A program made the translations under genes and the position numbers. The notes beneath the pieces are model-generated. The model was not told where the DNA came from, did not search any database, and was given only the letters and a program-made list of their open reading frames with translations. 52,987 nt of DNA from CAZNYN01 sp964422205 (GTDB lineage: Bacteria; Synergistota; Synergistia; Synergistales; Synergistaceae), in NCBI GenBank assembly GCA_964422205.1, contig CAYRAI010000013.1:1-52987 (forward strand), read 5' to 3'. The first letter of the stretch is position 1; every line of letters begins with the position of its first letter. Shown here piece after piece: positions 51,808 through 52,987 of the stretch.

Positions 51808-52809
51808 CTAATAAAACGTTATCGGCGCAACAGAACTTGATATGCTTTCAAATGTCAGTCTTTTTGATTTTATTGAAGCAATAACTCTTTCCAGTGCGCT
51901 GAGTGTCACATGAGATGTATCATGCATAAGAACTATGTTCTGAGCTTTTCGGCTAACTCCGTTCACTATGCTGCTGTAGACAGATTGGCTTGTTGCTCCC
52001 TTTACGGCATCGGAAGCCGAAACGTTCCAGTCGTAAAATTTAAAACCGCGGCGCGTCATCTCCGCCACAAGAGATCTGTATATCTTTCTGTTATGGGCAT
52101 TTATGCTTCCGCCGGGGAATCTGAATATTTGCGGCTTCTGCCCTGTTACCTTGTATATTTTGTCATAAGTCATGGCGAAGTCACGCAGATAGTCATCGAC
52201 TGACGCGTATATGCCGGAATAAACGTGGCTGTAAGTGTGAATACCTATTGTGTGCCCCTCGCGGGCTATTCTCTTCAGCGTATTTTCGTTGCCGTCTATT
52301 AATTTGCCCACGACAAAGAAGGTGGCTTTTATGTTGTGCTTCGCAAGCACATCCAAATATTTTTCTGTTATGCGGGACGGACCGTCATCAAATGTGAAGT
52401 AAACAGAGCCCTGTTTGCGCTCCTCATCTGCTGCGGACGTAAGCGCAGCATAGAGCTGCGGATATTTTTTCTGATAGGAGAAGGAATTGCCCCCTGTGTA
52501 TAAGGGAGACTGAGCTGATGAAGGCACAGGAGTGCGCCTCGCCGACTGTCTCATTAGTTCTATATTTGACATAAGAGCGGAGTTTTCTTTTCTGAGAACT
52601 TTTGTGTAGCCTAAGAGCGAAAAGAAGCCCATGCCAAACAGTACAAAACCGGCCAGCAGAATAAATATTATAAGCTGTTTGAAGAAAGCTACGCTGCCTA
52701 TGTAGCCTCCTTTTGCGGCTTTGTCTTTTACCTCGGCGCGGTAAGGATGGCAAGTCTTTTCAAAATTCGGGTTTCGCTTATTTAGCGGTACCCGATAAGT
52801 TTCATTCAT
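51808..52809 (-). CDS. Membrane-anchored polysaccharide deacetylase (NodB/CE4)
   Basis: A 333-residue protein. A cytoplasmic basic stretch and one membrane helix (about 46-68) precede a periplasmic NodB-homology domain. CE4 motifs are present: TFDDGPS (metal Asp and base), HTYSH (metal His pair), RFPGGS, DWNVSASD and the final LMHD. It should remove acetyl groups from peptidoglycan or another envelope glycan. RBS AGAGG lies before the ATG. It is followed by bactofilin in what looks like a two-gene operon, consistent with localised cell-wall modification. Confidence 0.92.
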   Translation of the reverse strand: MNETYRVPLNKRNPNFEKTCHPYRAEVKDKAAKGGYIGSVAFFKQLIIFILLAGFVLFGMGFFSLLGYTKVLRKENSALMSNIELMRQSARRTPVPSSAQSPLYTGGNSFSYQKKYPQLYAALTSAADEERKQGSVYFTFDDGPSRITEKYLDVLAKHNIKATFFVVGKLIDGNENTLKRIAREGHTIGIHTYSHVYSGIYASVDDYLRDFAMTYDKIYKVTGQKPQIFRFPGGSINAHNRKIYRSLVAEMTRRGFKFYDWNVSASDAVKGATSQSVYSSIVNGVSRKAQNIVLMHDTSHVTLSALERVIASIKSKRLTFESISSSVAPITFY

Positions 52810-52932
52810 AGTAACCTCTGCCTCTCGTGGCTGTAATATTTGCCGTCCATATCAGCCGGCATTGCGGCACTGTTTGCCTGCGGCTGTTTTATTATATGCG
52901 TTTCAAACAAATTAAGCCATAGCTCTGTTAAC

Positions 52933-52972
52933 AAAAAAACGGCGAATACCCCTAAAAAGGGGCATCCGCCGC
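52933..52972 (-). terminator. Intrinsic terminator of a gene beyond the window
   Basis: On the minus strand CGGCGG-A-TGCCCC pairs with GGGGTATTCGCCG around TTTTTA, followed by seven T. It ends a transcript coming from right of the window. The 123 bases between it and the deacetylase hold the latter's leader only. Confidence 0.8.
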
Positions 52973-52987
52973 TGTCTGACTATAATT

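Overview
The window reads as ordinary, gene-dense chromosome of a Gram-negative (diderm), anaerobic, amino-acid- and organic-acid-fermenting bacterium. A TolC/RND tripartite pump and type IV pilin-like genes imply two membranes. A selenocysteine-containing glycine-reductase-type subunit, a YedE selenium protein, M20 amidohydrolases, a hydantoinase and citrate-lyase maturation genes imply amino-acid and organic-acid fermentation. The gene content and style fit Synergistota best, but this is an inference and no rRNA or marker gene is present to prove it. Base composition is moderate and fairly even; the 26.2-28.0 kb gene is visibly more AT-rich.

Layout. 0.3-4.8 kb: a very large multi-domain c-di-GMP protein. 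4.9-9.5 kb: five adjacent prepilin-like genes, one with an unusually long C-terminal body. 9.5-10.1 kb: a gene-free, repeat-rich spacer. 10.1-16.7 kb (minus): a TetR-regulated RND efflux operon. 16.9-25.7 kb: a coherent catabolic island of an HMG-CoA-lyase-like enzyme, a TIM-barrel isomerase/dehydratase, a divergent type II dehydroquinase, a ThDP enzyme, an acylating aldehyde dehydrogenase, a shikimate/quinate dehydrogenase homologue, an EamA permease and an IclR regulator. It is stitched together by palindromes of the form TTCCR-N5-YGGAA. 25.7-28.3 kb: a possible insertion with an AlbA_2/ATPase-type gene between 28-bp direct repeats. 28.3-33.6 kb: RarD, then an operon M20 amidohydrolase / acyl-CoA synthetase / citC / citX. 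33.7-36.9 kb (minus): exported FAD oxidoreductase and a second M20 enzyme. 37.2-43.6 kb (minus): an OFA-family transporter, a radical SAM protein, GrdE-like and selenocysteine-containing GrdB-like subunits, then a TetR gene with a half-length, cysteine-containing GrdB-like paralogue. 44.1-45.4 kb: YedE and a TusA-like protein. 45.7-53 kb: hydantoinase, YeiH-family protein, AzgA purine permease, aminotransferase, bactofilin and polysaccharide deacetylase.

The most interesting proposal is that the 16.9-25.6 kb island encodes a non-aromatic, inositol-like route for quinate/shikimate-type ring acids. The steps would be oxidation to the 3-keto acid, dehydration to a 1,2-dione, ThDP-dependent hydrolytic ring opening, oxidation of the aldehyde to a CoA thioester (formally homocitryl-CoA), and retro-Claisen cleavage to acetyl-CoA plus 2-oxoglutarate. 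The chemistry balances and each step has a candidate gene, but the substrate assignment is inference. A second system worth attention is the orphan substrate-specific 'component B' of a glycine-reductase-type selenoenzyme with its own transporter.
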